Part shown: in pieces, positions 1 to 11,482 of the stretch
How the letters are laid out: the number at the start of each line of letters is the position of its first letter
Position numbering within the stretch: the first letter of the stretch is position 1
Source of the DNA: Cryptomeria japonica
Lineage: Eukaryota; Streptophyta; Pinopsida; Cupressales; Cupressaceae
Direction: 5' to 3'
NCBI RefSeq assembly: GCF_030272615.1
Contig: NC_081412.1
Span: forward strand, 694,652,083-694,716,082
Length of the DNA stretch: 64,000 nucleotides
Program-made: the position numbers and the translations under genes
The notes under the pieces: model-generated
The model's input: only the letters and a program-made list of their open reading frames with translations
The model's database searches: none
Told to the model about the DNA's origin: nothing

Positions 1-883
1 TCAATCAAGACCTAATTGTCATTCTTGCATTGCTAATTCATCTTCTAAGGTTTCGTGATTTAATCATTTAACCTTGTGTGTCATTTCTTCCTTTAGGATT
101 AATAAATTATTTATTTATCCTAAGTCTTCTCATTGCAATTAAATGTTCATTTAATTGGCTAATTATTCCTCTTTGTGAATTAATTAATAAATGACAAATT
201 ATTAATTAATTTACCTAATTTCTAATTTCTATCAATTTCTTAATTCCTAAATTCTTAATTCTCTAATTTCCTAATTTCCTAATTCCTAATTTCAATTTCC
301 TCCTATTTCTCTCCTAAATTCATGGAAATGACATGTCAATTTGTCATAAATTTGTCATAATTGACAATCAATCAATTTTTGACATAGAAGTTGTCATAAT
401 TTGTCATAAATTATCAATCAACAAATTTTGCATAGAAAGTGCATAATTTGTCATAATTTGTCATAATTGACATAATTGATTTGCAATTTCCATTTGAATT
501 GAATCATGCTAATCTTGTCATCTCTCCAATTCTTCTATAAATTGGATGATCTTCATCAATCAAAGCTAAATTGGTAATCAGACTATCGAATTTACGCTTC
601 TAGTACTCTTGATCAAAAATCTCGTCTACTTGCTTTCAATTGTGTGTGTGCACTTGTAGGTGAGATCCACAACCAAACCATTTGAAGAGGAAAGAAGAAC
701 AATGGAGCTGCATGAAGGAGCATTCAAATCACATCTTTGGTTTGCATAATCTTTGCTTTTGAATGTTTTTATTTCATGTCTCTATTGAGTGTTGTTTAGG
801 ATAGATCATTGCAATGAATGCTTTTGTGATTGAGCTATTACGTTTATCTTGTCTTGTGATGATTTCCTATTTCCTAATGTACA
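1..883 (+). repeat. 5' LTR of element A (partial)
   Basis: Matches 8317-9199 base for base without indels. It ends TGTACA at 883. It contains many TTGTCATAA/ATTGACA motifs around 330-480 and a TATAAATTGG stretch near 535-545 that could be the TATA box of the LTR promoter. Confidence 0.92.
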
Positions 884-888
884 TTAAA

Positions 889-907
889 TGGTGAACCTGA
901 TGTGAAC
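889..907 (+). other. Putative primer-binding site of element A
   Basis: Five bases after the LTR end, TGGTGAACCTGATGTGAAC starts with the TGG expected opposite a tRNA CCA tail. E3 has nearly the same site on the minus strand (35886-35869), and E2 a diverged one (16542-16560). I cannot name the tRNA. Confidence 0.7.
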
Positions 908-2990
908 ACTAACCTTCTAACCTCTTTATGGTGTTTTGAGTGCTTTCAAGTTGATTTGTAGGCCAAAAAACCCAAAAATAGGGTTGTGCAGGGTTTTCTG
1001 GAGACTTCTGTGCCTGTGTCCTGCATCTTGCACCTGTGTTGAGCATTCTACGCCTGTGTTGAAGACATTCTGTGCTTGTGTCCTGCATTCTGCACCTGTG
1101 TCCTGAGTTCTGGGCCTGTGTAAAGTCCAAAACAGGGGTAAAAATGCAGTTTTTTATTTGAAATTTGTTTAGTTTTTGCATTCTGTTTTCTGTGCTTTGG
1201 ATTTTGGTACTAATTATCTATGCAGAATCTTGGCATACGCATGGCAAAGACCATAAATCAAACTACTAACATGGGTTATGCAGAATCGATAGTCAAAGAC
1301 AACAAATCAAACTCCTAACTTGGGTTTTGCAGGTTGCCTAGGAGAAACAACTAAACTTGGTGTTTGTCTTTAAATTTTTTAGGCACCTAGTGATTTCTAA
1401 TAGGTTGGATGAACATGTTTTTGCTTTGATTGTTGAGTGTGACATTGGAGTAGGAGAGTATGCTCTCATCCTTTCAGGGTGATCAGAAATCCAGATCTTC
1501 GATACCATGCTTTTGTCTTTGATTGTGTGTCTCCTTTAGAGGGCCTGCCTTCCCGACCACTTTGCTTTTGCAAGAAAGTGATAATCATGAGAAGGGAATG
1601 ACCCAAAGTGAGTATGGCTAGAATACCTTGGCATTCTAACTCACTATAAAAAAATACCCGATGAGCGAAAGCTTTGAAGGAAGGGTTACGTGGGAATTGC
1701 AGTTACTTGGGAAGTGATGACCCTTGGACTCTTTCTCATATCAACATCTAAGTAGGACCTCACGGTCTAAATCATGCTTGCGCAACTACATTTGTTTGGT
1801 ATCTTGATGGGCTTAATGTCTCAATCATGCTTGCATGACATCAAGGAGTAACGCTTAACAGAAATCCTTACTACACACCTTGATTTTAGAGGCCAAAAAC
1901 CCTTCTAGTTGCTTGACAAGGACAAGTTCAGATACTTGGAAGAGATACTAAGTTCGCCATGGGGAGATTTCCATGGGGACTGATGCTTGGCTACCCTGAG
2001 AAGTGAGTGCCGTGGAGGGGTGCCCGTGGGGTCAAGCATCTATGTATTCTCCTTGAATCCCATAATGAGTCTACCTCTCAAGTACCTAATGTCCTTGCCT
2101 ACCATAAGAAATGTGTGAATGAGCATGATTGTCTTGAGTCTAAGTTGAAATATCTTGTCTTCTTTGCTTGTCAAAAGTTGAATCGCATCTCATTTCAAAA
2201 AAACAAGATAAATTGATTCAAAACAAGGTTAAACACAAGAGTATTTCATCCAACAAACTTCAAAACACTTTCAAACATGGTTATCAAACATTGTTCAAAA
2301 TCTTGTCTCAACATTCATGTCACTTACATTTAGGTTCATCTTAGGTTTCATTTTGCAAAGTCATTCTCAAGTACCAAGGTTAAGTTTCACCTAGGTCATA
2401 TTCCTTTGCATATCAATAAGGGTCATCCATTTGCATGTGTCCTCTTGCATTAGAGTAATACCATTTCATAATTCAAACTTAGGTTGACATTGTCATACAT
2501 TTGCATTTGCATACCCTAGGTCTCTTCATTAAGCTTAGGTCATTATCATATCATACTAGGGTCGCTTGCATATTAATTGTCCCTTCACATATAGTCTCAA
2601 AAACTAGGTTTTGTCATACTTGAATAATTCAAATCTTTGATAAACCCTAAGTCATTGTTAGGAAGTCTAGACCTTGTCAAAACTTTTGTCTTTTTGTCAT
2701 CCATGTCATTTGGTCAAACCTAGCTTAGTATACAATCATATAGGGGAGACTTTGTCATTTGTCCTTTTGTCACTTGGTCCTTTTGTCCTTTGAGGTCTAG
2801 GCATCATTTCAATTTCCTAAGGGTCTCTTTTAGATCTGCATTCCAAAAGTTTGTCAAAATCTTGAAAAACAACAAAAACATAGGTTGCATTCTTGCCATA
2901 GATTGCATTTTCATTTATTTAGTTCGCATTTAGTTGCATATCATACATTATCCTTGAAAAATCCCAAAAATATTGCATTTGCATAGTGAC
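908..2990 (+). other. 5' leader of element A, about 2.1 kb
   Basis: This long untranslated leader aligns with E2 16561-18738. It holds the phased repeat at 1003-1123. Positions 2007-2216 can be read as 69 residues that closely match the reading of E2 17705-18040, but a two-base length change in an A-run near 2200 shifts A out of that frame, so I treat it as conserved leader rather than a proven short ORF. Confidence 0.7.
1003..1123 (+). repeat. Phased 20-22 bp repeat, core YRCCTGTGT, six units
   Basis: Core copies begin at 1011, 1031, 1051, 1073, 1093 and 1113, spaced 20, 20, 22, 20 and 20 bases. The bases between cores vary, often reading CTGCATTCTG or GACTTCTG. The same array type occurs at the same leader position in E2 (16655-16808) and again at 39529-39633. 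Confidence 0.85.
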
Positions 2991-5819
2991 ATGTCTATTG
3001 AAACAAGGTTCCAAGCACCAATGATGCAACAAAGTTTGACATATCAACCAACAAGGCAATCACAATTATATTGAACCCAACAACAAAGCATCATTGATCA
3101 AACTTTTTATGATGAAACAAGTCTCCAAATACAAAAACTAGAGGAGAAACTAGCTCAAGAAGAGGAGATATTGGAACAAAGAGTGAAAAACATTGAGAAG
3201 AATAGATCACAAATGTCCAAAATGTTTCAAGAACTTCCAGGTAGAAATCCAAAGATTGAGCCAATTGACATAAGATCTCTTCTTGAATGATCAGACATAC
3301 CAGCTCTCCTCTCCCAAATAGAGATGACGAAACAGTTTCAAGAAAAGAGCCAACAACATTATGTGCCTTCACAACAAGAATAAGAAAGTGTTTACTATCA
3401 ATCAGATTTTCAACCAACACAACCAATGGTCCAATTTCAACAATATGTCCAACCAACTATACAATGTCCACAACTAGTTTAACCAATGGTGGAATATCAA
3501 CAAGTTCAATCAACATATCAATGTCAACAACTACAATCACAAATTCAAAAACAAAACTTGCAACATGCACCAAGCCAAATTTTGAACATGTCAAACCAAT
3601 TTGATCAGCATCTAGTTCAAAATCAAAACATGACATCAAACCAAGACCAAATTCTTGCCAAACAAGTTCAAATTCCAGATACAATCATGTCAAAACCTTG
3701 AAAGAAAGGTGGCTTTATTGCAATGCTCTTAAGGAAACTAACAAGTGAGTTCTTTGAGGAAGATCAAAATAATACAATTCTGTCTAGCAATGCCTCATCC
3801 CCCCACAAGCAAATTGACTCTCTAGTGGCATCTATCCCTACACCTCTAGAAGTTTCACAAGAATCTTCCATATTGTCCTCCTCAAACAATACACCCAAGG
3901 ATGAAATTATCCAAGAGCTATCCATAATTGATTGCCACAATAATCCAATTCATGATGCACATCCTTGTCATGTTTCAGAAATACAAGATCCAATGCCACC
4001 AGGCACTTTATTGCCATTACCTGTTTTAGAGGACCCCATTCAAAGTCCCTCTTCCTCATGTTCAAGCATTGATTCCTTGCCAGAATCCATCACAAATGTT
4101 CAAAGTGCATTTCCTTCATGCCAAAACATTGATTCCTTGTCAGAATCCTCCATGCATATCCAAAGTCCAACCTCATGTCAAGAGGATAATTTAGAGCATG
4201 AAGAAACATGTCTTAAAATAGATCAAGATCAAGATCCCAAAACCTTATCATCCCATCCAATTGTTGACCAGGACCCCATATTCCCAGACACTCATGATGA
4301 TTCCCCTATTCTTGTCCATCCTATCCAAAGTCCTATTGACACTCCATTCCCTGGGAAAGATCAAGATATCCCAGTCTATCCAATCCCAAACGATCCCCTT
4401 CCATTTCATGAAAACAATGTCCTTTCAAATCCCATTGACATTCCACTTCCTGAGAAAGATCAAGATATCCCTTCCATCCTTTTCGATGATCCCATTGAAA
4501 GTCAAGAGCAAAGTACCTTTAAAGAGGAATCCAATGATTTTCCTCCTTGTCAAGATCAAAGTATCCTTCCAAGTTCATTTCCAACACAAGACCCTATCAT
4601 TCCTTCAGATCCTCCACAAGATCCACTTGTTCCTCCATCTCCTTGTCTTAATCCTCCATACACACTCCAAGATCATATTTCTTGTGATGATCCCATTATT
4701 CCTCCCATTCCATCTCTTGAAGAGCTTGTCATTGAACCATGTCCACAACATGATCCTAGTCCCCTTCATGATTCTAATATGTCAATGCAAGATGTTCATG
4801 AACCCTCGACATGCATAATGGGTTCTTCCACTTTGGTCCAATCCGATCCATTTCAAGATCTCATTATTTCTCTCATATCATACCAACCTCATAATGGACT
4901 CACGTCTTCTTCCCAAAGAAAAGTGTATCCTACAAGTCAAGATATTCATAAAGGCAAAGGAGTAGATCTTCATAAGCAAGCATCCCTTCATGTTAAAGAA
5001 GATCTTAAGGGTTATGTCTACACAACTCACTCTCAAGACGTTGGTATCCCTCCATCACAATCCAAACATATCCCTTCCCCATCATACCTTCCATCCATCT
5101 TAGGTCCTTATATCCCTTCGTCCTCTATGCAAGGTCAGCAAAGGCACACATCCTTGAGTAAATGCCATCCATCCCACAGGCCTCCATATCATTCCCATCC
5201 ACACCGGCATTCATTTGCCCCTCCAAGAAATTTGGATGCCAAGTATAAAAGTCATAAGTCTAAAAATCCACAGGTATTCAAGGATCAACATGTCCAATAT
5301 AATCAACATGTCAAAACAAAGAATAATATGATCTATAAAGAAAAAAATATATCCAAAAGGTCACAAAGGTCCACTGAGCAAAATAAAGCAAATTCAAAAT
5401 ATATATGGGTTCCTAAATCCCTTGTGCAAGCAATGCACTCCAAGGAACCACAAAAGCATGAAAAATCAAAAACCATGTGGATCCCTAAGTGGCTCCTTGA
5501 AGCACAAAAGCCTAAAGAAACATCCAACTTGGCATCCAAAATTGCTATTCCTCCATCCAAACCTCTCAAATCTATTCCTCCATCACCTTCTTCATCCATT
5601 TTGGGCCCTTATGTCCCAAAATCCCAAGCTATTCTTCCATCCAAATCTCACAATCTGAGATCCATTTTTTCTCCATCAATCCACCACCTATCAAGGTGTG
5701 TGCCAATGTTGATCTTGCCTTCATTTCTGTCCACTAAAGCCCAATTCTTCCAATACCCTATCCATTATCCAATGCATATTTTCCATCCTTCGATCCCTTT
5801 GATCCCATCCTTTGCATAA
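2991..5819 (+). pseudogene. Element A single long frame: Gln-rich N-terminus, Pro/Ser/Asp-rich body, unknown function
   Basis: The ATG at 2991 sits in the same context as the E2 gag start (18739), and both begin M-[SP]-[IV]-E-T-R. One frame runs 942 codons to the stop at 5817-5819, broken by stops at 3072, 3288, 3381, 3480 and 3699; the last 698 codons (3723-5819) are fully open. Residues about 40-75 look like a coiled coil, the rest of the first 240 are Gln-rich. The body repeats short DPI-x-P and KDQDIP units. Near the C-terminus W-[VI]-P-K-x-L and SILGPY-[IV]-P each occur twice. No protease, RT or zinc knuckle is visible. It occupies the place of gag-pol between leader and 3' region shared with E2. 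It could be a diverged gag N-terminal extension that has expanded, or a captured sequence. I do not recognise a family. A long open body in an element with near-identical LTRs suggests recent mobility of this copy or its parent. Confidence 0.7.
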
Positions 5820-6764
5820 ATCCTTGCCTTAGTTTCATCTCTTATTCCATGTCCTTATCCTACCAACGTCTTTGAGCATACTTTTAAAGGTCATGGTCCA
5901 TTTTTTTTTTCAAGGCTACTATCCAATCAAAAGATGCTTGAGTCCTTCTTCCATCCCCTATCATGTGTCCATCTTCTATTGAAAAAGTCAAAAGAAAAAA
6001 GTGAAAAAAAAAAAGAACAAAAAAAGTAAAGAAAAATAATTCATCCACTGGTGAAAACCTGGCAAACAGGCACCTTGGGCAAGTACCATGATGAAAACCT
6101 GGCAAACAGGCGTCATGCATAATTTATGAACTTCTTGCACACCACACTTGGGGGCAGGTTTCCTCCTTCATATGCTATTGCCCTTCATTATCCTATCATA
6201 CCATGTCATACCCCTTCATATCCTCTTGTCCCTCATATCCATTTCCATTTTCCACCTTTGATCTTGACAAGGCTGACGATCTTCATGAGCATCATGCATC
6301 TTGTTTGCAGCTTTTAGTCTATCATAGCTTTTGGTCTTTATCCATTTGCTTATTACAACCTTTTAATCCATATTCCCCATCTTATTGCAACTTTCTGCCA
6401 CTATCCCTTAGCCAATCTCGACCTTTAGTCCATGTCCTTTATCCATTCTTGGTCTTGCTTATCCTATCCATATCTTATCACTATCCATACACTCTTTTTC
6501 ATTCCTTGATCTTGATCTGACATAAGGACACAAAATTTAAACATGGTTTCAAAAACCTCTTGACATGTCCCTCATGCCATGTTCCTGCTTTACATTGTCA
6601 TATCTAGTCTCTTGTCTCATCATGCAATAGCCCTTGAAAATTGCATCCATATTGTCTCCATAATAAAAGGCCTTTGTCTTCCCTCTATCCACCATCATTT
6701 CAGCAAGCCTATTTATTCACCTGTCATATTCCTTGCCTTGCTAGACACTAGGGGCAATAATCCT

Positions 6765-7020
6765 AAAAAAATTTGAAAAATGTCTTGAAAAAATCTAAAA
6801 AAAAAATTGAAAAATGTCCTGAAAAAAAGATCCTAAAAAAATTTGAAAAATGTCCTGAAAAAAGATCATAAAAAATTGAATAACGTCCTGAAAAAATCTC
6901 TAAAAAATTGAATAACGTCCTGAAAAAATCTCTAAAAAAAATCGAATAATGTCCTGAAAAAAAAAAATCTAAAAATTGAAAAATGAAAATCCCTAAAAAT
7001 CATAAAAAGTCTTGAAAAAA
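6765..7020 (+). repeat. A-rich ~30 bp minisatellite (AAAAATGTCCTGAAAAA units)
   Basis: About eight imperfect units of the type CTAAAAAAATTGAAAAATGTCCTGAAAAAA. The same array type stands at the matching position of E2 (27404-27640). Confidence 0.85.
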
Positions 7021-7237
7021 CCGAACAAAAAAATTTTCAAAACATTAAAATCCAAAAACACGCATTTTGTCAATAAATCATCCCTTTGTGAATAAGATAG
7101 ATCCCTGAGCATCTATCCAACAACTCGCAATTCAACGTTGTGCTTTAATGAAATCACGCTTAAACAGATGAACGTTTTCACTCAAACCCCGACATTCAAA
7201 CTAATCCAAATTGTCATATCAGTCAACCTCAAAATTA

Positions 7238-7440
7238 GTTCGTCCTTGGCACACTATCATGGGTCTTATACAGGGTGTGGTATACTCGAAACTAGACTAT
7301 GTCTTGTCTTAGATGGGGTACCGCATGTCCTAAAATCAGACAGCATGATCATCCTATCAGCACTTTCAACTTTTGACAACGAAGATCAAGATGTTTGTTT
7401 GATTTGTTGGAATTCGTGCATCTTATCTTTTTATTGATTT
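7238..7440 (+). other. Block conserved between A and E2 3' regions
   Basis: About 200 bases match E2 27860-28030 closely. Both read open over the shared part, including HGSYTGCG, ETRLC and VPHVLK. The conservation is as strong at DNA level, so a structural RNA or cis element is as likely as a peptide. Confidence 0.6.
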
Positions 7441-7904
7441 ATCTTCGGTCATGTTTCTATGTTGCTCGATGATGTCACTGAGTGATTTAGAGTGACCGAG
7501 ATGGTTCATGGTCCTTTTATTCTTTTGTTGTGATTGTTGTTTGTCTGTGATGTGTCTGTCTTTTGCAAAAAGGGTTGCATTTCAGCTCTGGCCTTCAATG
7601 CCATGATGCTACGCATCCATTTTGCCATATCAAATAAAGGTTCTCACCTACAAAGTGCATTACTGAAAGCAAGTTTTTCTTCATCTCTACCTGTTCTCTG
7701 TCTAATTTCTGCTTACTAACATTTCTTCCGTCAGTCTTGTCAGTCTGTTTGCTCCTATCGTTTTCTATCATTTTTATCGATCAATTGGCCTCTTCTCTGC
7801 CTATTTCCGGCCAATTCCTCAAGGGGGCATGCATATGTCATTATTATTGTCTAGGGCATTTTCATTATTGTTCTTTGAAACAACGCTTAAAATCGCATTG
7901 TCTC

Positions 7905-7918
7905 AAAGAGGAGCAAAA
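7905..7918 (+). promoter_or_regulatory. Polypurine tract of element A
   Basis: AAAGAGGAGCAAAA directly precedes the 3' LTR start TGTAGAC; E2 has AAAGAGGGGCAAAA at 40166-40179 in the same place. It is the expected plus-strand primer. Confidence 0.85.
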
Positions 7919-9199
7919 TGTAGACACCTAAAAATGGTCAACGCTTGCGGAATCATACTTTAACATTTGCGCATTGCCTCATTTTAGGTTTTTGCATCGC
8001 ATTAACATTTCCTCCTATGTCATGCACTGGTCTTTATCATTTGTGAGCATCGAGTCCTTCTTCTTCATCTATCTCGCTTTCGAATTTGGTCTTGTCGACA
8101 ACAATCTTCAGTCATGATTTTGGTTAATCTTTGTCCTTGTCAATCTTGTCATATTGCGATCGATTCGTCATTGATCCTTGTCCTTTTCAATCATGTCAAT
8201 TTGGTCAATTTGTCATTGATTTTTGTCAACCAATCTCAATCAAATCATTTATCAATCAAATCATTTATCACATTGGTCATTTATCGATTCAAAATCATGA
8301 TCGATATCAATTATCTTCAATCAAGACCTAATTGTCATTCTTGCATTGCTAATTCATCTTCTAAGGTTTCGTGATTTAATCATTTAACCTTGTGTGTCAT
8401 TTCTTCCTTTAGGATTAATAAATTATTTATTTATTCTAAGTCTTCTCATTGCAATTAAATGTTCATTTAATTGGCTAATTATTCCTCTTTGTGAATTAAT
8501 TAATAAATGACAAATTATTAATTAATTTACCTAATTTCTAATTTCTATCAATTTCTTAATTCCTAAATTCTTAATTCTCTAATTTCCTAATTTCCTAATT
8601 CCTAATTTCAATTTCCTCCTATTTCTCTCCTAAATTCATGGAAATGACATGTCAATTTGTCATAAATTTGTCATAATTGACAATCAATCAATTTTTGACA
8701 TAGAAGTTGTCATAATTTGTCATAAATTATCAATCAACAAATTTTGCATAGAAAGTGCATAATTTGTCATAATTTGTCATAATTGACATAATTGATTTGC
8801 AATTTCCATTTGAATTGAATCATGCTAATCTTGTCATCTCTCCAATTCTTCTATAAATTGGATGATCTTCATCAATCAAAGCTAAATTAGTAATCAGACT
8901 ATCGAATTTACACTTCTAGTACTCTTGATCAAAAATCTCGTCTACTTGCTTTCAATTATGTGTGTGCACTTGTAGGTGAGATCCACAACCAAACCATTTG
9001 AAGAGGAAAGAAGAACAATGGAGCCGCATGAAGGAGCATTCAAATCACATCTTTGGTTTGCATAATCTTTGCTTTTGAATGTTTTTATTTCATGTCTCTA
9101 TTGAGTGTTGTTTAGGATAGATCATTGCAATGAATGCTTTTGTGATTGAGCTATTACGTTTATCTTGTCTTGTGATGATTTTGTATTTCCTAACGTACA
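7919..9199 (+). repeat. 3' LTR of element A (1281 bp)
   Basis: Runs from TGTAGACACC to CGTACA. Its first ~120 bases match the start of the E2 LTRs (14935 and 40180), placing A and E2 in one family. A short run of the TTGTCATNNN...GATCGAT motif at 8140-8230 corresponds to the longer 48-bp repeat array in E2 LTRs. Confidence 0.92.
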
Positions 9200-11426
9200 C
9201 TACCTTCACATTTGCACTCTTAGTGATCCTTTTTATTCTCTTTTTATAACATTTGAAAGCCTTACTCTTTGTAGAGTAACCAAGAAAAATACCTTCATCA
9301 CACTTTGCATCAAACTTTCTAGTGAAATCATCACGTTTAATAAAACATTTACTCCCAAAATTTTTAAAGTAACTTATGTTAGGAGTCTTGCCATGCCATA
9401 ATTCATAAGGTGTTTTTTTGTTACCTTTCTTGACAAGTACCCGGTTCAAAGTGTAAACAACGGTGCTAACTACTTCTCTTCAAAACATTTTCACTACTTC
9501 ACCTTGAATAAACATGGTTCTAGTAGCTTCAACAATTTTTCTATTCATTCTCTTTAGTATCCCATTCTATTGTGGAGTTCTAGGAGCTGACATCTGCCTC
9601 TTGATTCCTTGTTTATCACAAAACTTCACAAACTCACTAGAAGTAAATTCTCCTCCCTGGTCAGATCTCAAACATTTCAAATTCTTCCCAGTTTCTTTCT
9701 CAACTAAATCTTTGAATGCTTTGAATTTACTGAATGCCTCAAACTTTGCTCTTAGAAAAGTTACCCATATCATCTTGGAAAAATCATCATTAGAAATCAT
9801 GAAGTATCTATCTCCAAAATAGCTCGTAGTCCTCATAGGACCATAAATATTAGTATGAACCAAATCTAGAATATTTTCTAAAGAGAAAGACTTACTCTTA
9901 AAAGATACATAAGTCATCTTGCCCATCTGATAATCCTTACATAATACATTATCTGGCTTAACAAGCTGGGGAAAACCTCTCACAATACTTGATTTACTAA
10001 CCTTTATCAAGTTGTCAAAATTCACATGACAAAACCTCTTGTGCCATAGCCAGTTGTCTTCAATCTTTGCCACCAAACAATTATTCACATTAGTCTCCAT
10101 TACTTCCAAGAATCCTGCAAACTCCACTTTTAAATTCTAGAAGATATCCCCTATCATTTAATTGACAAACACTAAAAAGGTTATGTTTTAATCCATCAAC
10201 CCAAAATACATCATCTGCATTACTTTTTCCATTCAATGAAATAGTTCCTTTACCTTTAACCATATAGGGTGCTTTGTTACCAAACCTTACCACACTACCA
10301 TGAAATTCTTCAAGAGATAAGAAATTGTTTCTATCACTGGTCATGTGGTGTGAGCAGCCACTATCTATTATCCATTCATCACTGCTATCCATGTGAGACC
10401 CCAGTGCCTTTTCATTAGTCAGATCTTTGTTTACAATAACAAACACTATCTCCTCATTGTCATATTCTTTTGATTCTTCATCAGTTACTCCTTCATCAAC
10501 TACAACATAACAATGTTTATGTCCTTTTCCTTTAAATTTCCGGAACGTTTCCTTTTTATCACCATTAGGACAATTTGCAGCAATGTGTCCAATCTTATTG
10601 CATGAAAAACACTTCAAGGGTAATTTACCTTTATACTTACCAGTGCCTCTCAGAAACATTTTAGCCAATAGTACCTCAAGTTCCATCGGATGATCTTCAT
10701 TATCATCCTCACCTCTGCTACCACCATGACTAGACCTGTAGTCATGATTATGACAAATGTCCTTTCCTTTCTTCACAAATGTACTAGTTATAGAAGCTTT
10801 AAAAGAAAATTCAGATGGTTTGGTAAAACTAGTATCAAAGTTTTTTAACTCAAATGTAGTCAACTTTCATTAAGAGAATCAATAGTGACTTTATCTTTAG
10901 AAATAGATCTCAGTTCTTGAATTGCAGAAACTCTAATAGCATATTGTGTTAGTAGAGTTCTAAGCATTTTACTGACAACAATATCATCATCAATATTACC
11001 TCCAAAACTCTTAATACCACCTACAACTTCTTTAATCCTTTGACCATATTGTGCAATGTTCTCAACATCAACCAGTTTCATGTCATCAAATTTTCCTCTT
11101 AAACTTTCTTCTTTTTCTCTTTGTACATGTTCATCTCCTCCATAAGTCAATTCTAATTTCTCCCATACCTCAAATGCAATTTCTAATCCATGAACATCTA
11201 TATACTCAGAATCAGATAAAGTACTTATAATTGCTTCCAAGCCTTCAATGTTTTCTTGTTGTTCTTTAAGCTCATTCAATGTCAAGGAGTTGGTAGTAGG
11301 AGCAACATACTTGTTTATCACATGATTCCAATACTGAGCACCCAATCCTTTAATGTATATCTTCATCCGATCTTTCCATATCCGATAGTTATCCTTGGTA
11401 AACTTGGGACCCTCCTTCTTCAACAT
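9200..11426 (-). pseudogene. Copia B polyprotein remnant (gag, protease, integrase)
   Basis: Order on the minus strand: gag of the UBN2/DUF4219 type (11426-10860, with NYRIWKDRM near the start). Next comes a CCHC knuckle (CFSCNKIGHIAANC, about 10605), then an aspartic protease start (IIDSGCSHHMT, about 10365). Integrase follows, with the zinc-binding HKRFCH near 10045 and the core at 9860-9570. Frameshifts lie near 10865 and 10110-10127, and stops near 9565 and 9485. Two of the three integrase catalytic positions are altered: the first Asp is Asn (VHTNIYGP) and the Glu is Lys (NGILKRMNR). The middle Asp (LRSDQGGEF) remains. RT and RNase H are absent because element A cuts the copy. The enzyme must be dead. 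Family assignment is firm; the lineage within Copia is not determined. Confidence 0.9.
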
Positions 11427-11482
11427 CTTTCTTCAGGATCTTTCCCTCAAGTTGTTAAGCTTTCTACACACAAAGGACCAAT

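Larger units (their letters stand above)
5820..7904 (+). other. 3' untranslated region of element A
   Basis: No convincing gene. From about 5990 it aligns with the E2 sequence just after the integrase (27040 onward): a purine run of AAAAAAG type, then a GAAAACCTGGCAAACAGG motif present twice (6052 and 6093). It then holds the A-rich minisatellite at 6765-7020 and a conserved block at 7238-7440. Between about 7728 and 7735 A lacks the antisense PMD segment that E2 has. Confidence 0.7.
1..9199 (+). mobile_element. Element A: non-autonomous gypsy-type LTR retrotransposon, left end outside window
   Basis: Positions 1-883 repeat at 8317-9199 with equal length and about eight differences by eye, so they are the two LTRs; the 5' LTR lacks about 400 bases beyond the window edge. 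A primer-binding-like site follows the 5' LTR and a purine tract precedes the 3' LTR. The leader and the 3' region align with E2 (14935-41830), but no gag domain, protease, RT, RNase H or integrase is found between them. A single low-complexity frame (2991-5819) takes their place. The inference is a non-autonomous element that depends on an E2-like partner. It is inserted in Copia B, whose coding region resumes at 9200. The expected target duplication starts CTACC at 9200; its left copy is outside the window. Confidence 0.88.

Noticed and set aside
909-1181. A 90-residue minus-strand ORF
   Set aside because: It is only a reading through the phased repeat array; the matching place in E2 does not keep the frame.
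2007-2216. Conserved short ORF in the leader (also 17705-18040)
   Set aside because: A and E2 share the first part, but a two-base difference in an A-run breaks the frame; conservation is at DNA level, so no gene is claimed.
3091-3684. Several short ORFs on both strands
   Set aside because: They are shadows of the Gln-rich frame starting at 2991.
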